Part shown: positions 24,601 through 38,500 of the stretch, one piece after another
How the letters are laid out: the number at the start of each line of letters is the position of its first letter
Position numbering within the stretch: position 1 is the stretch's first letter
Origin: Undaria pinnatifida
Lineage: Eukaryota; Sar; Phaeophyceae; Laminariales; Alariaceae
Length of the DNA: 64,000 nucleotides
Direction of reading: 5' to 3'
Assembly: GCA_012845835.1 (NCBI GenBank)
Contig: JABAKD010000025.1
Location: forward strand, 13,917,971 to 13,981,970
Program-made: the position numbers and the translations under genes
The notes under the pieces: model-generated
Seen by the model: the letters and a program-made list of their open reading frames with translations, nothing else
Databases searched by the model: none
What the model was told of the DNA's origin: nothing

Positions 24601-27600
24601 TCGAGCGCTGTCTTCGAGGGGCGGCTTCAATGCCCGTCGCCCTGCCTTATCCGTTCCATACCTGGCCGCGAACGCCTATGGAGGCTGCGAGAAACATGCG
24701 AAAAGTGGCCAAAATTTTGCCTGTTTGGGCGGTACTCTCGAGCTCTTTTTAGGATATTGACGTACTATGGAAAGCTTGAGCAAATAAAACATGTAAATAC
24801 ATTTTCCATAGTTGTGGCGTCATGCCCAAATCGCATCTGGGCAGCTCCCCTTCACAGCCAACGCTTCTTGAAGTGTGCGTACTTCTCGTGGAGTGCCTGA
24901 TCGTGCTCGGACAGTTTGACCTGCGGTGTTGCACTGCTGCCCTCCCTGTAGTACCGGTACGAGCATGGGTATCTTTTGACTTGCGGTTCTCTCCGAATTA
25001 CCGCTGCTGTTTTATGTCTGCGATACTAGCACGAAAACAGTTTTTCAGGCAAGCTACACAAACAGGTAGTTGCAGCAGTACAGTGGGTATTCCCGTTCGA
25101 GATCACCCTGTGACAACCCGAAGCAGGCGCCCATTGCTCTTAGCTGTAGTGGGCAACATATGGCTGTTGGTATGCCGGGGCATTGCGATTAGTGTCCCAA
25201 ATGCTCTTATCTTTGACACTCTTAAAATCGGGTATAAACTGCATAGATGCATCCCGAGCGCGAGCGTTTTGTACAAATTGCGGTGGCATTGCGAATTGCT
25301 GCCCTGTGCGAGTAGCATGTAGAACGCCCGCGAAAATATTTTCGAGCTTAGGCTTTGATCCAATAGGCGAATGAAATCGGGATTTTCAGCGACTTTTTTT
25401 TTCCGGGGTCGCATAAGTGACCCAGAGATTATTATACGGGAAAGCATTCCATGATTATTCGACCATTTCGCGAGTTAAATACACACTGTTTCAACCTCAT
25501 TTCAGGCTTTTTCCACGGGAATCTTAACTTCCATTTATCATGCCGTTTTTCTCTGAACATCCCAGTTGTGTTTGAAAACTGGGGGGGGCTGAATCCTCGA
25601 CTAGCGAATCGCTCTAATGCGTCCTTTTGTGTTGTGTTTGGTGCTGTTCATTTGTTTCTCATCCTCATTTTGAGCGTGCCTGCTCGGCACGTCAACCTGA
25701 TACAGGCTCAAACCACTTTTTTGTGCGGCCTATTATGCAAAAAACTTGTCGGATTGCTGTCGCATTGCGAACGTTTGCTGTATGCGAGTAGTATGCGAGA
25801 AAGCCCGAGTTGATCGAAATAGTTGCGAGCTTATTGCGTCACAGCCTACCAGCCAAGCAGGAATAAGCCAACAATAGGGTTGGGGTTGACACGCCGTGCG
25901 GGGCGGTATCGACCCGGGATCGTTATCATTCCCGCGTTGTTAGAGCTGTAGAGATTGGGGGGATTTCTGAACCGGGGATGGGGCCCTATCTCCCCCGTGT
26001 GCGACGGAAGTAAGCTCTTCATTGATTGGTGAGCCTTTACCTCCTGGGTGGTGCGGCATTGTGGAGCTCGAACCAATCGGCAACTTTAGCCAACGGGATT
26101 GGGATTTCCACACCGTGCGGGGCGGTGCCGACCCGAGAGAACTCGGTTTTCTTCCCCGGTTTGTCTAAGATTTAGATATATGGAATGATCTCCGGACCGG
26201 GGATGGGACCCTATTTTCCCCGGGTGGAGCTGGCTCTATAAATGTTTGACCCCCAGCCAATCAGAGATTTGTTGGGATTCCACACTGTGCGTTGAGGTAT
26301 CACTCCTGGTGATATCCGTGTTCGTTTACGGGTTGTCGGGGTTGCACATGTCTGATTCCGGGATGGGACCCTATCGTCCCCAGATAACGGTTACTCTACG
26401 TACGATCTCCGGCCAATGAGCGATCAGCGATCAAACAAAAATATTATTGTTGTTGTTGCTCTCAAATTACCTCGCATAATCAAATCCGTGGTCACAAGAC
26501 AGGCTCCAGTCCCTCTGGAGCTGAGGAATACCCCAGGGAAAAACACAAACAAACCAAAGGTACTACACGCATATATCACAGCTGACGCAATCCATGCCTC
26601 CACCAGAAACATGTAAAAGTGAAATCGGCAGTCAGCCTACGATGTGCCAGGTCCATACTGGTGCATACCTGTCACTACTCGCGCCTGGAAAACCGACTAT
26701 ACAGCTTGCCACCCAAGAAAGACTACCACGTATATATTGCACGTAGTACCTATCACTACGCATACGTATGACAGACGCAAGTCAATTGGAAAAAAGAAAC
26801 AAAGAAAAGAAGGTCATAGATGATACCAGGTACCGTGTATGTTTCGTATTTTCGTCTAAAGCTCGAGCCTGAAATTCTTGACTGCCAAATTCTTAATCCG
26901 TCACTGCTCTATCGCGTACTATAAGTACTTTTATCTACCAGACGTGATTGATCTGCAGCAGCAAGCAGCAGCATTATTATAGCATTCGAAGAGTTGAATG
27001 ACGAAGGCAGCAACGCCGTGTTTTACGCCTGGAACACCGTCAGCAAATATCTCCACGACCAGACTATACAGTACACACAGACAATCGGTCTGCGAGCCTC
27101 GAATCTATAGATGGTATCATGCATGGTATAGCAGAAGCTTGCTCGGTGTACGCCTCAGTGCGCGCCTCTCAGTGGGTACGTGAAGAATATGCAGCAAACA
27201 TGGTAATCACCTTGCTAGCCCCGGATGCTTGGTCAAGTCAATACATAAAATAAACGCACTCGAAACGCCTCGTCGTGACCAGACTAGAGGGTCAGTCTGC
27301 GTGGGCTCAGATTTATCTGATCGAAATATGATGACGCTCGGAACCCCGTTCACGCGAGAAACGGTGCAGTAGTAAGTATAGTCCATTGTTAGTCTATATC
27401 GACCTCTTGGCATTACTGTACATTTGTATGCGCAAACTTATGAGCGGTGACGTTTTTTTCTCCCTGTCGAATATTGAATCGAACAAGTCGCAGTGCTTCC
27501 CTGCCGTACCCGGAGCGTGGGTGCCAGCGAATGTCGGCACTCATGCGGAGCCCTAGTAATAATACTCAAAGCCAAACTCGTACTCGTATGCCTTGCGCGA

Positions 27601-30600
27601 CTGCTCCTTTGCTACTTTTCATTTTTCGCAGTTCTTTTCTTTTGTCCGTTCACACTTTTTTTTTTAGCCACAGCAGTGACAGCGTCGGTTTCCTGTTTGA
27701 TGCTCGCGTCGTCTTCTCTCTCGAAAATGGAGGTTGATGTCTATCGTAAACAACTGGTATTGTATAGTTGATATCTGTGATCGTGTGGGGACATCCGGGA
27801 TACATCCCCAGGTTTCTCATTATTTTTATTTGCGTCTTGATGGTAAAACGGATACCCCCCGGGGTTATGGACTGACAGGTAATCCACGTTTTCTCTGGTG
27901 TCAACATCTCCGTTATATCGTCGCCCTTACAGGTGGAAATAACTTATTCCTATATCATACTTCGCCGTTACACCCTCCATACCCATTTGCTTTGTTTTCT
28001 TCTTCTTGGGGTTTCGTTGCGCCCGCTTGGTGTCTCCCAACCGGTTTCCCCGTTTACGCGCTCGCGAGCAAAAGTGACAGCGTCACTTTTGAGAATACAC
28101 CCCCCTTTGTTTTGGCTCTTGATTTTGTTTTGGTCCATGTGCCAGATCGGGATGACGGACCTGCTAAGCGCGTACTCTCTTGTGCGATCAAGTGGCCAGG
28201 TAAGCTCTCTCTTCGACTAACGACTAAGGCTACGGTAGGGGGGGGGGCATGTGAAGGGGGGGCTTACTCATCTGTTGCGTGCCTTCGTCTTTTGACCGTT
28301 GACCACGCATCCCTTTCGAGACGGAGCACCGTCCCCACTTCTAACAGAAATGCGTCGGCCATTTGGGCGCCCATTGCGTTTATTCGATTACTACATAGAT
28401 TTTGCTCAAGGCGTCGTTTCCGACGACTCGAAGGCAATCGCCTCCAGCCCTGGAAAGGAAGCGATCGTGTTGGATGCCGAACTCCTTTGTGGAAACCCGA
28501 AAGGCGTTTTAGCGGAAACGTACCCCCGGAACACCCCTCCCCTCCCCCATCCCTCCCTCCCGCCGCCCTCCCTCCCCCTTCTTCCCCCCCTCCCCGCTTG
28601 TCACTTACCCCCACGCCCCTCTCCCCGACCCGAAAGGAACCGGTGTTGTTGGATACTGAACTCCTTCATACCAACCCGAAAGGCGTTCTGATAAGGGACT
28701 TACCGCCCCTCGCCCCCCCCCCTCCAACCCTTCGTAGGCACCGATCGTATCGGATGCCGAACTCCTTCTTGCAAACTCGAACGGCGTTTCGACATGAGGG
28801 TCCCAAGTTGCTCGGAAGTGCACTTTTCACCTAATTCGCTACACTTCCCCCTCCCCCCCTCCCCAACCCTTTTCCGCCTCTCCCCCACCTGGGAAGACTA
28901 GGGCCATGCATGATAACGACTACACACCTCACGCCATCCCCAATGCCACCCGCCTCATTCCGGGTCAGTCCAGGGGTTCCGATCGTTTTAGATGCCGAGC
29001 TTCATTGTACGAACGAAACGTCCTTGCCTAAACGTGCTACCGCTTTTGTAGCAGGCATCCCCCCCCCTCCCCCCACCCACTAAAATATGTCGTGTGACGT
29101 TCTAGCTTTGGACCCGTAAGGCCTTCTTGGACTTGATTTGCTACTTTTATACTGCAACGTGGACGGTATTTAGACGGCTGTCAGTCGAGGGGCAAGAGGG
29201 CCATCGACCGACATAGTTACCCCCCCATATCCCCCCCCCCCCCCCCCCCGCCATCCTGGTATGTGAAAACCCGACGTGCTCCGTCCCGGCATAGTAGTAG
29301 GGGTGCGAGGGCCTATGGTACTACGACTACGGCTATGCAAAGCTGAGTGCACCTCCCCCCCCCCCCCCCCGCCGCCTGAAAGGAACCGATCGTGTTGGAT
29401 GCCGAGCTACTTCGTGCAAACCCGGAGGGTGTTTTGACGGAAGCATCGGAGATGCTCGGCATACCGTACGCACCGGAGCAGCTGAGCTGGCCCGCTGGTC
29501 CGAAGTCGTACGATGGTTGCTGGGGATACGTGTGGTGAGTTTATTTTTTTCAATTGATTTGTAACCCATTTTCAATTCCTAAAATGTTCATGGCCTTAAA
29601 ACTCCAAGTTTTTTTGTCCCCATATCGGGAGTGCGGTGCTAAAAAGGGTTATGCAGTAACCAGAAAAGGGTGTGCACCTTGTCCGTTTCCAGTCGAAAAC
29701 GGGTACACTATAAAATCTAGTTAAGAGCGAGCACCCCCTCGGGACACGCTACAACTGGAAACCCGTTGTTGGGGTCAAATTACTTGGAAATAGTACAGGG
29801 AACGGTGTTGGACCCTACCGGTGCTCAGTCCGCCTCAAAAGTGGTTCTGTTGTAGGATGCAGCTGACTCTTCACGCGCGGTTCGTCGAGAATCTCACGGC
29901 GCTTTGCGCTTGGTGCACCGCGATGTCTGCCTCGTCGGTGAAAGCCCCGACGTGCTCCGTCCCGACATTGTGGGGATGCGAGGGTCAATACCCTATGACA
30001 TTTTAAGGCTACGGCTATGCACGAAAATGAGTACCCCCCCCCCCCCCCCCCCTCCCCCACCGAGACACTTGAATACGGACCGGGTATACCTGTTTTTGGC
30101 TGTTGTCCTTTCTATTTTACACACACAAGTTGACGACATTGAAGGAAATGTGCGCATTACACGCGGCAATTTAACCCCTTTTAGAGCCCCACAACCCGTC
30201 CCTGTACTAATTCCTAGTGATGTCTACCCCAAAAAATGGGTGTCCATTTGAGAAGGCGTCAAGCCAACGGTGTGGGGAGGTACTCAAGTGTTGTTTGGTA
30301 CAGGTACGAGCAGTATCGACAAAAATAAGCGAACCCACTGACCTGACGCTGTAGTCGTTCTCGGTGGGAAAAGCACGCTGCCGAGCCACGAATCGCGGCA
30401 GTTGGAGGGATGGATGGATCGATGGATGGAAAGACGCAGAACGCACGCCGAAGTTTTTTCTTTGCCACACGCAACTTAATCTGTTTTACCGGCCTCTGCA
30501 CAGATGTGCGCATGGCCTACAGGCCGCCGCACAGCAACGTCCTATGTTTGTAGTGGCATGGAAGGCCTTGTGCCCAGCAGGGGGGGGGGGGGGATCTACC

Positions 30601-32509
30601 GCGACGCGCACTACGGTAGAGGTAGCCCTTTTTGGCCTATGAGCGCTTTTTTTGTAATGACGGGGGGGGGGCTTATTTAACCCTTTTAGCAGCGCACTCC
30701 GAGGACGAGGACAAACACTTGGAATTGGACTAGGCTTCTTTTAGGAGTTGAAAATGGGCTGTATAACGAAAATTATTGGGAACTTCATTATTGTTTTGCA
30801 ATTTCTTCGCGGTCAAGGGGCAAGGGGGTCACTTTTGGGACCTTTTTTTTTGCTATGGCTCGAGGTCACTTCGCGCGAGTGATCCCCCTCCCCCGTTCCT
30901 TTTGCAGTCATTCAAAGTCTTCGTGATGTTTAACCCCGTTTCCAACTCCTACATTTTTCCTAGCCTAGTTCCAAGCGCTTTGTCCCCATTTTGGGAGTAC
31001 GATGCTAAAAGCGTGAACTTTTTTTTGCGATATGAACCCGCCACCGGGAAAGGCTACATACAGACAGCTATGCGCTGCGCCAAAACAAATCGCCTTAAGT
31101 TTTCTTGTCCAGGTGAGGCACAGAGTCACTCGGGCGAGTGAGTCACATCCGCTAGCGAAAATAGTGGAGTACCTCCCCCCCCCCCCCCCCACTCCCCCTA
31201 CCGTAGCCTTTGCCCCCATCCCATGGAATCCCTCCCCCATACCGTAGCCTTTGTCCCTCTCCCATGAGGTTGATGTTGGGGTACGAGTTGGTTTTTTGGT
31301 TTCTTCTCCAAATCAGGTTTTGGGGGGGCAATGATGTGTTACCAATCTGGCGCTTGGTCATGCCACGATAAGTACAGTGGTGTGATGCAGTCAGTGTCGT
31401 CTTTTTTTGTGAGGTACTGAATCATGAAAACTTGCTAACTTAGCGGGCGGTCGGTGTATCGCTCGGCTCGCAGGAAGATGATGATCGACCCTAAGTTCGT
31501 CGAACCCACAGCTGACGTTGTTAGAATGGTGCTATTAAAATAGGAAGCCTTTTTTTTGCACGGCTCATGAGCCAGCCCGCGGGTGGGATTAGGAGGTACA
31601 TGGAAAAAAAAATCACATGCTACGGCATTTTTTTTTCTTTTTTTTCCATTCATGTCATTCATTATCCTGGCACTACTCTCGCGCTCCCGCCCAGTAGTAA
31701 CTCAGACCCGGAGTCGCATAGCGGGCCCTCCTCCCCCTCTCCACTACGGTACGTGAGTTCGTTTTTATCGCGGGAATAATTCAGCATTTCCTCTCCCCTC
31801 GTCGACTGGCGTCGAGTTGTACCTACCCAAAGGTGCGCCATTTTTATTCTGATGCTCCCAACCTATTGAGGGACTCTTTTTTCCTTCTAAGGCGACAATA
31901 AGGCAGGTACTTGAATGAACAAATCCCATGACCTGGCTATTTATTACAGATATCCATTATTGATGGGACTACAAACCAAACACGAAAACGAACAGGGGAA
32001 AAAAAAAAAACTCCCCACCTAGATGTGTGAAGGGCGGCGTTTGTGTACGCCTACCTATCTCCCTCTCTCTCCTTCTCTGTAGAGTGTGGACCGGACCAAC
32101 ACAATGTTCACGAACGCATGACCAAAGAAAGGCACACTGAGAGCTCGCCCCCCCCCCCCCCCCCCCCCGCCCCCCAATACGTTGTTTTGCAAATCATCTC
32201 ACTAACAATGAATCTCCGTATTTGGTATACAGCGAAAATCATGCGAAAAATTGACGAAATTTGGACGATTCTGGGTTAAGGAGCCCCGTCGTCCAGAAAC
32301 CGTTTCAGACGAAAACAATTAGGTCTGTCGTAGCACGCGCCGGATGGCGTCGGGTCGGGTCAGGAGGTGTTTCGGAAATCTCGTGGGTCAAGTGGGGTCC
32401 GGTCAGGAGGCTCTCAAAAACGTCTAAAATGTTACGGGTCGGGTCGGGTCACCTTGGTCCGGTCCGATCCGATTGTTGTTGTTGTTGTTGTTGTTGCTGT
32501 TGCTGTTGT

Positions 32510-32566
<57 letters not shown>

Positions 32567-35500
32567 CACGGTTGCGGTTGCGGTTGCCGTTGCCGTTGCC
32601 GTTGCCGTTGCGGTTGCCGTTGCCGTTGCGGTTGCGGTTGCGGTTGCGGTTGCGGTTGCTGCTGCTGTTGCTGTTGCTGTTGCCGTTGCCGTTGTTGTTG
32701 TTGCTGTTGCTGTTGTGCTGTTGCCGTTGCCGTTGCCGTTGTTGTTGCTGTTGCTGTTGCTGTTCTTGTTCTTGTTCTTGCTTTCTATAAAAATATTTCT
32801 TATACTTTACAGCTTCTGGGGACAAGCCGTGGCCACAGGTGCCGTCCCTTTCCCCTCCACGGTACGCGCCTTCATTTTTACTGCACAGAGGGTTTAGTCA
32901 GCATTCCTACCCCTTGTCTTTTTTTTTTTTACGAATTTTGCAACCCTCGTTGACAGGTACGAAGGGTGCCGAAAGTCGACGTGCTTCGACAACAGCCCAC
33001 GATATGTCAAGTTCGACCAAAAGCTTGCCCCTCTCCTTGAGGTAAGGGCCGGTGCTTCATGACGTTTGTTTCGTTTCGTGTTTTCTTCTGGTTCACTTTT
33101 TTTTGGCTTCGTGTTGTTTTCGTTCCGTTTCGTCTCATTTTCTGCAGGTATGAACCTTGGTTGAGACGTAAGGTGGGTGCCGAACGTCTAGTCGGCGTGC
33201 ACCGAAAAAAACCCGTCCAATGCGCCAAGCTTTGCAAAGAAAGAACGTCGCCCCCGTTTTGAGGTGGTAATCGGCGTTTCTTGTTTTTTTTTCCCATGGG
33301 ATCCGTGTTTTCAAGGCGGCCGTTATTTGCCTCGTACAACATGGTGAAAAGCCTCTTCATTGAGGGGTGCGCATAGGTTTCCACTTTTTAGTTTATTTTG
33401 TACATCGGGAAGCTGCTAAGTAATGTTGTCTCCCCTGTCCGCCAGTGATATCACGGATTGATTAGAGCTTCGGCCAAATCGATTGCCGCACTCCGGCTTC
33501 TGCGAAAAAGCGGGCGAGTTTGTGTGAGCTCGTGGAGCCTTTTTTTCGGTTTCGCCGCGCGTCGTTTCCTTCGCCGCGGTCGCCGTGCAGCTGTCGGTTT
33601 GGTGGCCTTTGGTGCGGCAGGATGGTTTTGTTTCAGGGGTTTTTAGGGCCGCTTCTTGCGGATCGTGCCGGTTTCGGGTCGGGCTGACCCGACCCGACTC
33701 CTGACCCGGCACGTGAATTTTCGAGCACCTCCTGATCCTGCCGGACTGGACCCGCGATGTATTAAGCCGGTCGCCCTGGTGGCGTATCAAGTTATCCTCG
33801 AGCCTGGTATAGGCCAGTTTCGTGAGTTCGAGTGCCCCCGAGTGCCTACTCGTATACATTGGGACTTTTTCTTGTGCACATATTGACTTGCAGAAAGCAC
33901 GAGAGCTTGGGTTAGCAATACTCGATGAAAGATCGACGAGCAGTGGGACTGCTGAACCCTGTGCGCGATAAAATTTGAAGGCAAGAACCGGGGGGAAGAA
34001 GGGACGACACCTGTGACCACGGCTTGTCCAGAAGCTGGAATGCAGAAGCGTGAAAAAAAAAGACAGTATTATAGCATATTCCTTTCCCCGACCGGCGGGT
34101 GGGGGTCGTGACCCGTGAAACGCGATGTCTTTGTTTTTGTTGTTCTTGTTTTTTCAATCTCACACGGCCTACTGCACGTACACAAACTAGTCCATAAAAC
34201 TCGTTCTTTCGGCTGGTCGGTGTTGCTTGCCGGTTACTTGCGCGGTGGCAATTTTTTTTTCTGTACTCGTAGTTTTTATTAAGCTTTTACGCCCCCCCCC
34301 CCCACCGCCCCCCTGGCAGCATGCGACACCCACCGGAATTTGAGTCGAACTACATCCCGAAGGGGAACCTAACTTTGTCACCAGCCAGACAGATCGCAGT
34401 TTCCATTTCATGATTTGTGTCTTTCAGGGCAGACAGATTCCTGATCTATCTGATCTGCATGGGCTATGGCAATGATCTGCGTCTTTCAGGGCAGACAGAT
34501 CCCTTATCTGTATGATCTGCATGGGCTATAGCAATGATCTGTGTATTTCAGGGCAGATAGATCCCTGATTTATTTCATTTTCATATGTTGTAGAAATGGC
34601 CTGTCTCTCAGGGAAGATAGATCCTTCATCTATATGATCTGCATGGGCCATAGCAATGATCTGTGTTTTTCAGGGCAGGCAGGTCCCTGATGTATTTGGT
34701 TTTCATATGTTGTAGAAATGACCTGTCTTTCAGGGAAGACAGATCCCTGATCTATATGATCTGCATGGGCTATGGCAATGATTTGTGCCATTCAGGGCAG
34801 ACAGATCCCTGATGTATTTGGTTTGCCTAGGCTATAGAAAGGATCTGTCTTTCAGGGCAGACAGATCCCTGATATATATGATCTGCATAGGCTATGCCAA
34901 TTATCTGTCAGACAGACCCCTGATCTGTATGATCTGCATGAATTATAGCCAATGATCTGTCTTTCAAGGCAGACAGATCCCTGATCTATATGGGCTGCAT
35001 GGGCTATGGCAATGACCTGTGTCTTTTAGTGGAGACAGATCCCTGATCTATATGATCAGCATGGGCTATAGCGATGATCTGCGTCTTTTAGGGGAGACAG
35101 ATCACTGGTCTATATGATCTGCTTGGGCTGTAGATTATGGTGCCTGGTTGGAGCAGTACGATCTGTATAACCTGGCACATCTTTCCTGGGTTCAATTTGA
35201 ACTGCACAGACCCTGCACAATATGATAACGACATACCTAATATGTAGGATAATCTAGATAATCTTTATGACCTAGATTTTGTAGATTGTATAGTTTGTAT
35301 ATATTGTATATAGATTATGTTAGATAATGTAGATGATCAAGGTGATACTAGAATATACATATGATACTCAGATAGTATACTTCGAAGTACATTATATTTG
35401 ATGATATATATGATATACTGGAGTAGATGATATAGATGATTTTAGATTATATAGATGATACATATATGATGTAGATTATATAGATTATATGGATGATCTG

Positions 35501-38500
35501 TAGATGATCTAGATGATGTAGATCTAGATGAGATGTAGATGATGTAGATGGTCTCAGACGATATAGATGATATATATGGTGTAGATGATTTATAGATTAC
35601 GTAAACGATCTCTAGATTATCTACATGGAGATCGTGGTCAGCCGGAGGTGGGGAAGCTTTTTCGTACGAACGATATGAGCGCTGACCCTCACGTTGTACG
35701 TTGCGCGATAGAAAATACATGATAATTGTTAAAAACGTTACTTGCAACTCGCGCTGGCCGTGAACGTCAGACGGGGAAAATGTAACACAACTTTTTTCGT
35801 GTTCCACACGCAGCTTGCGGAGATGGGTATCGTCCCCTAAACTTGTCGAACTCACAGCTGACGTATTTGAAATATTTTTATAATTCGCTCCTTTCAGGAG
35901 TGTATGCCGATCTACCAACTGCTCCGGGCGAAGGCCATCACGGGCTACGGAAAGCTAGGGAAAGTGCCGCGAGCCCTCCCCGCCAGCGCTGACGCGGCGG
36001 GAAAGGAGGAGACAGCCCTCGCCGCCGCTGCTTCAAACGAGGGCATTTTTGTGTGGGTGGGAGGCCAACTGCTTCCCCGTCATATGGCCAAGGTATAACC
36101 ATCTCACTGTATAGTAATGAACCATCGCCCTCCTGCATACTTTACACAGATTTCTCAATGGTTTTGTTCGGGGGGGGGAGGGGGGGGAGGGGGGTGGGGG
36201 CGTATTCACTTGTTGCTTGCCTTAGTGGTTTGACTATTGACCACGCATCCCTTTCGAGACAAAGCACCGTTCCTACTCCTAATAGAGGTACCTCCAACTT
36301 TGGGCGCTCATTGCGCTTCTTCCATATACTACATAGAAACCGTTTGCTTATCCTATCCCCGTCCCGTTTCGCTGTCTGCGGCCACCATCTATCTCCTAGG
36401 AAAGCGATCGTTTCTCGTTACTCTCTAGTCTACCAAACTCTGCCATGTAATGTACGTCTATTTTCCTCATCTCCTCTACTAATACATCCCGTTCCGTCTT
36501 GCATATTTCGCATTCTCCTATTATGTGAGTCCTACTCTCTATTGTTGTGCTACACGGGCGCATGCATGTGTGCATCCACGTCCTCCTCCTCCCGATTGCT
36601 GGTACTCGCATATTTCACATTGTCCTATTATGTGAGTCCTACTCTATTGGTGTGCCACACGGGCACATGTGTGCATCCACGTCCTCCTCCTCCCGACTAC
36701 TGGCATATATATATATCTTTCTTCGTTCGGGTAGGTCTAGGTCTCCAACACGAGATTGCAGTTTCAGCTCTTTCGCGCAGTCCATTGAGCCGTGCGAATG
36801 CGATTTTTTGGATACGATATATCGATTCTTTCGATACCATTTTTTCGATACGTATCACGCATACAAAAAGATATGAATATAATATCGATATCCAACACTC
36901 ACGTTTTGTTAATATCGTATCAAGTACGTATGATACCACACCACAGCAAGGTGCCCCGCGATCCCCTTGCTTTTGCTGTTTTTTTCAACAAGGTTTCGGT
37001 GTTCGATTCCTCGGTTCAAGGCGGGGATGCCGTCTGGGAGAGCTTGCGGGTTTACAGCGGCAACATTTTCATGCTGGACAGGTGAGAGTGCCAGTCCCGC
37101 CCCCCGAGAAAAGAAAAATGGTTGCGACACGTGCGACGATAAAGGTAGCATTTTTATTTTCCTGAGAATTTTCTTAACCCGAAATCGTCGGAATGTTTCG
37201 TTTTTTTTTTTTTTTGCGGTAATATTCACTTTATACGTACGTACTGTACTTGTACGAAGTAGGTCATTTGCTACATTAGTTCGCCGGACAAATAAGACAA
37301 CAGATACGTAGTGCCGGCTGTGTCTTGTTTCTTGTTTTCCCCGAGGAAGACCAAAATACGTTTTCGACGCAGTGTACAGCACGATAGAGGTGTTAGTGGC
37401 ACATATTTTTCCCAGAGAATTTTTCTGACCGACGACGGGCTCCTTAACCCCTAAACCGTCGGAAAAAATCGTTTGTTCGTTTTTTTTGCGGTAATTTTAA
37501 TGTAAATCATTTTGCCTTTAGGCCGGGTGGTAATTTTATCCCCCCCCCCCCCCCCCCCCCCCCCCCGACCCAGTATGGGGAGGAAGGACAGAGCTCCTCG
37601 AGCGAGGAACCTCACAAAAAACAGGTATAGGTATTAAGGTATACCGCTTTTTGGCTTTTTTTGTCAATGACGAATGGGTGTAAAGGTGTACCGTATTTTG
37701 GCTTTTTGTTGTTGTTGTGAATGACGAAAGGGATAAAGGTATACCGCTTTTTGCCCTTTTCTTATGAATGACGAAATCTATAAAGGTATACCGCTTTTTT
37801 TTGTGAATGACGAAGCTCCTTAACTTATTCCCAACTCCTAAACTTAACCTTAACCCATTCCCAACTCCTGAACTTAACCCTAACCCATTCCCAACTCCTA
37901 ACCTTTACCTTAACCCATTCCTAACTCCTAAACTTAACCTTAACCCATTTCCAACTCCTAAACTTAACCTTAACCCATTCCCAACTCCTAAACTTAACCT
38001 TAACCTATTTCCAACCCCTAAACTTGACCTTAACCCATTCCCAACTCCTAAACTTAACCCATTCCCAACTCCAAGTGATTTGTTCCCAAGTCCAAGTGAT
38101 TTGTTCCCAAGTCGGGAGTGCGGGGCTAAAAAGGCCCAAAATCGTCGGACGTAGTCGTTCTTGGTTCTACGAAAAATGATGGTTTTGGTTTCGTATACCT
38201 GGGGGGCCACGGGTTTTTGTTCATCAGATCAGATTGCGCTTTCGGTTTGCCTAACCCCATTCAGAGCCTCAAGCCCCCTTCCTATTCTCGTTCCAAGTAA
38301 TTTTTCGAAGACGGGTTTTCCAGTTGCTCAGACAGATTTTTTTTTTTTTTTTGGGGGGGGGGGGTGAGAGATAGATAGCGCTCCGCCAATATTGAGGAGC
38401 CTTTCGGAAAAAAAAAATGGTTCGACCTCTACCGTCCGTAGCGTGCATTTTTTTTTTTTTTTTTTATGGTTCGAGTGTGAGCGATCGCGAGTGTCTTAAC

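Noticed and set aside
26230-26280. Promoter with CTATAAATG and CCAATCAG
   Set aside because: Within a three-copy tandem repeat inside intron 4; no transcript start is indicated.
27734-28834. 366-codon open frame on +
   Set aside because: It crosses exon 5 and two exon 6 echoes in another frame and consists of repeat- and Pro/Arg-rich translation; no domain is visible.
32261-32953. Poly-Cys, poly-Val-Ala and poly-Leu frames
   Set aside because: Compositional translation of the GTTGCN microsatellite.
36053-37165. 370-codon open frame on +
   Set aside because: It overlaps exons 8 and 9 in a different frame and covers intron 8; the phase-consistent splice model explains the coding signal better.
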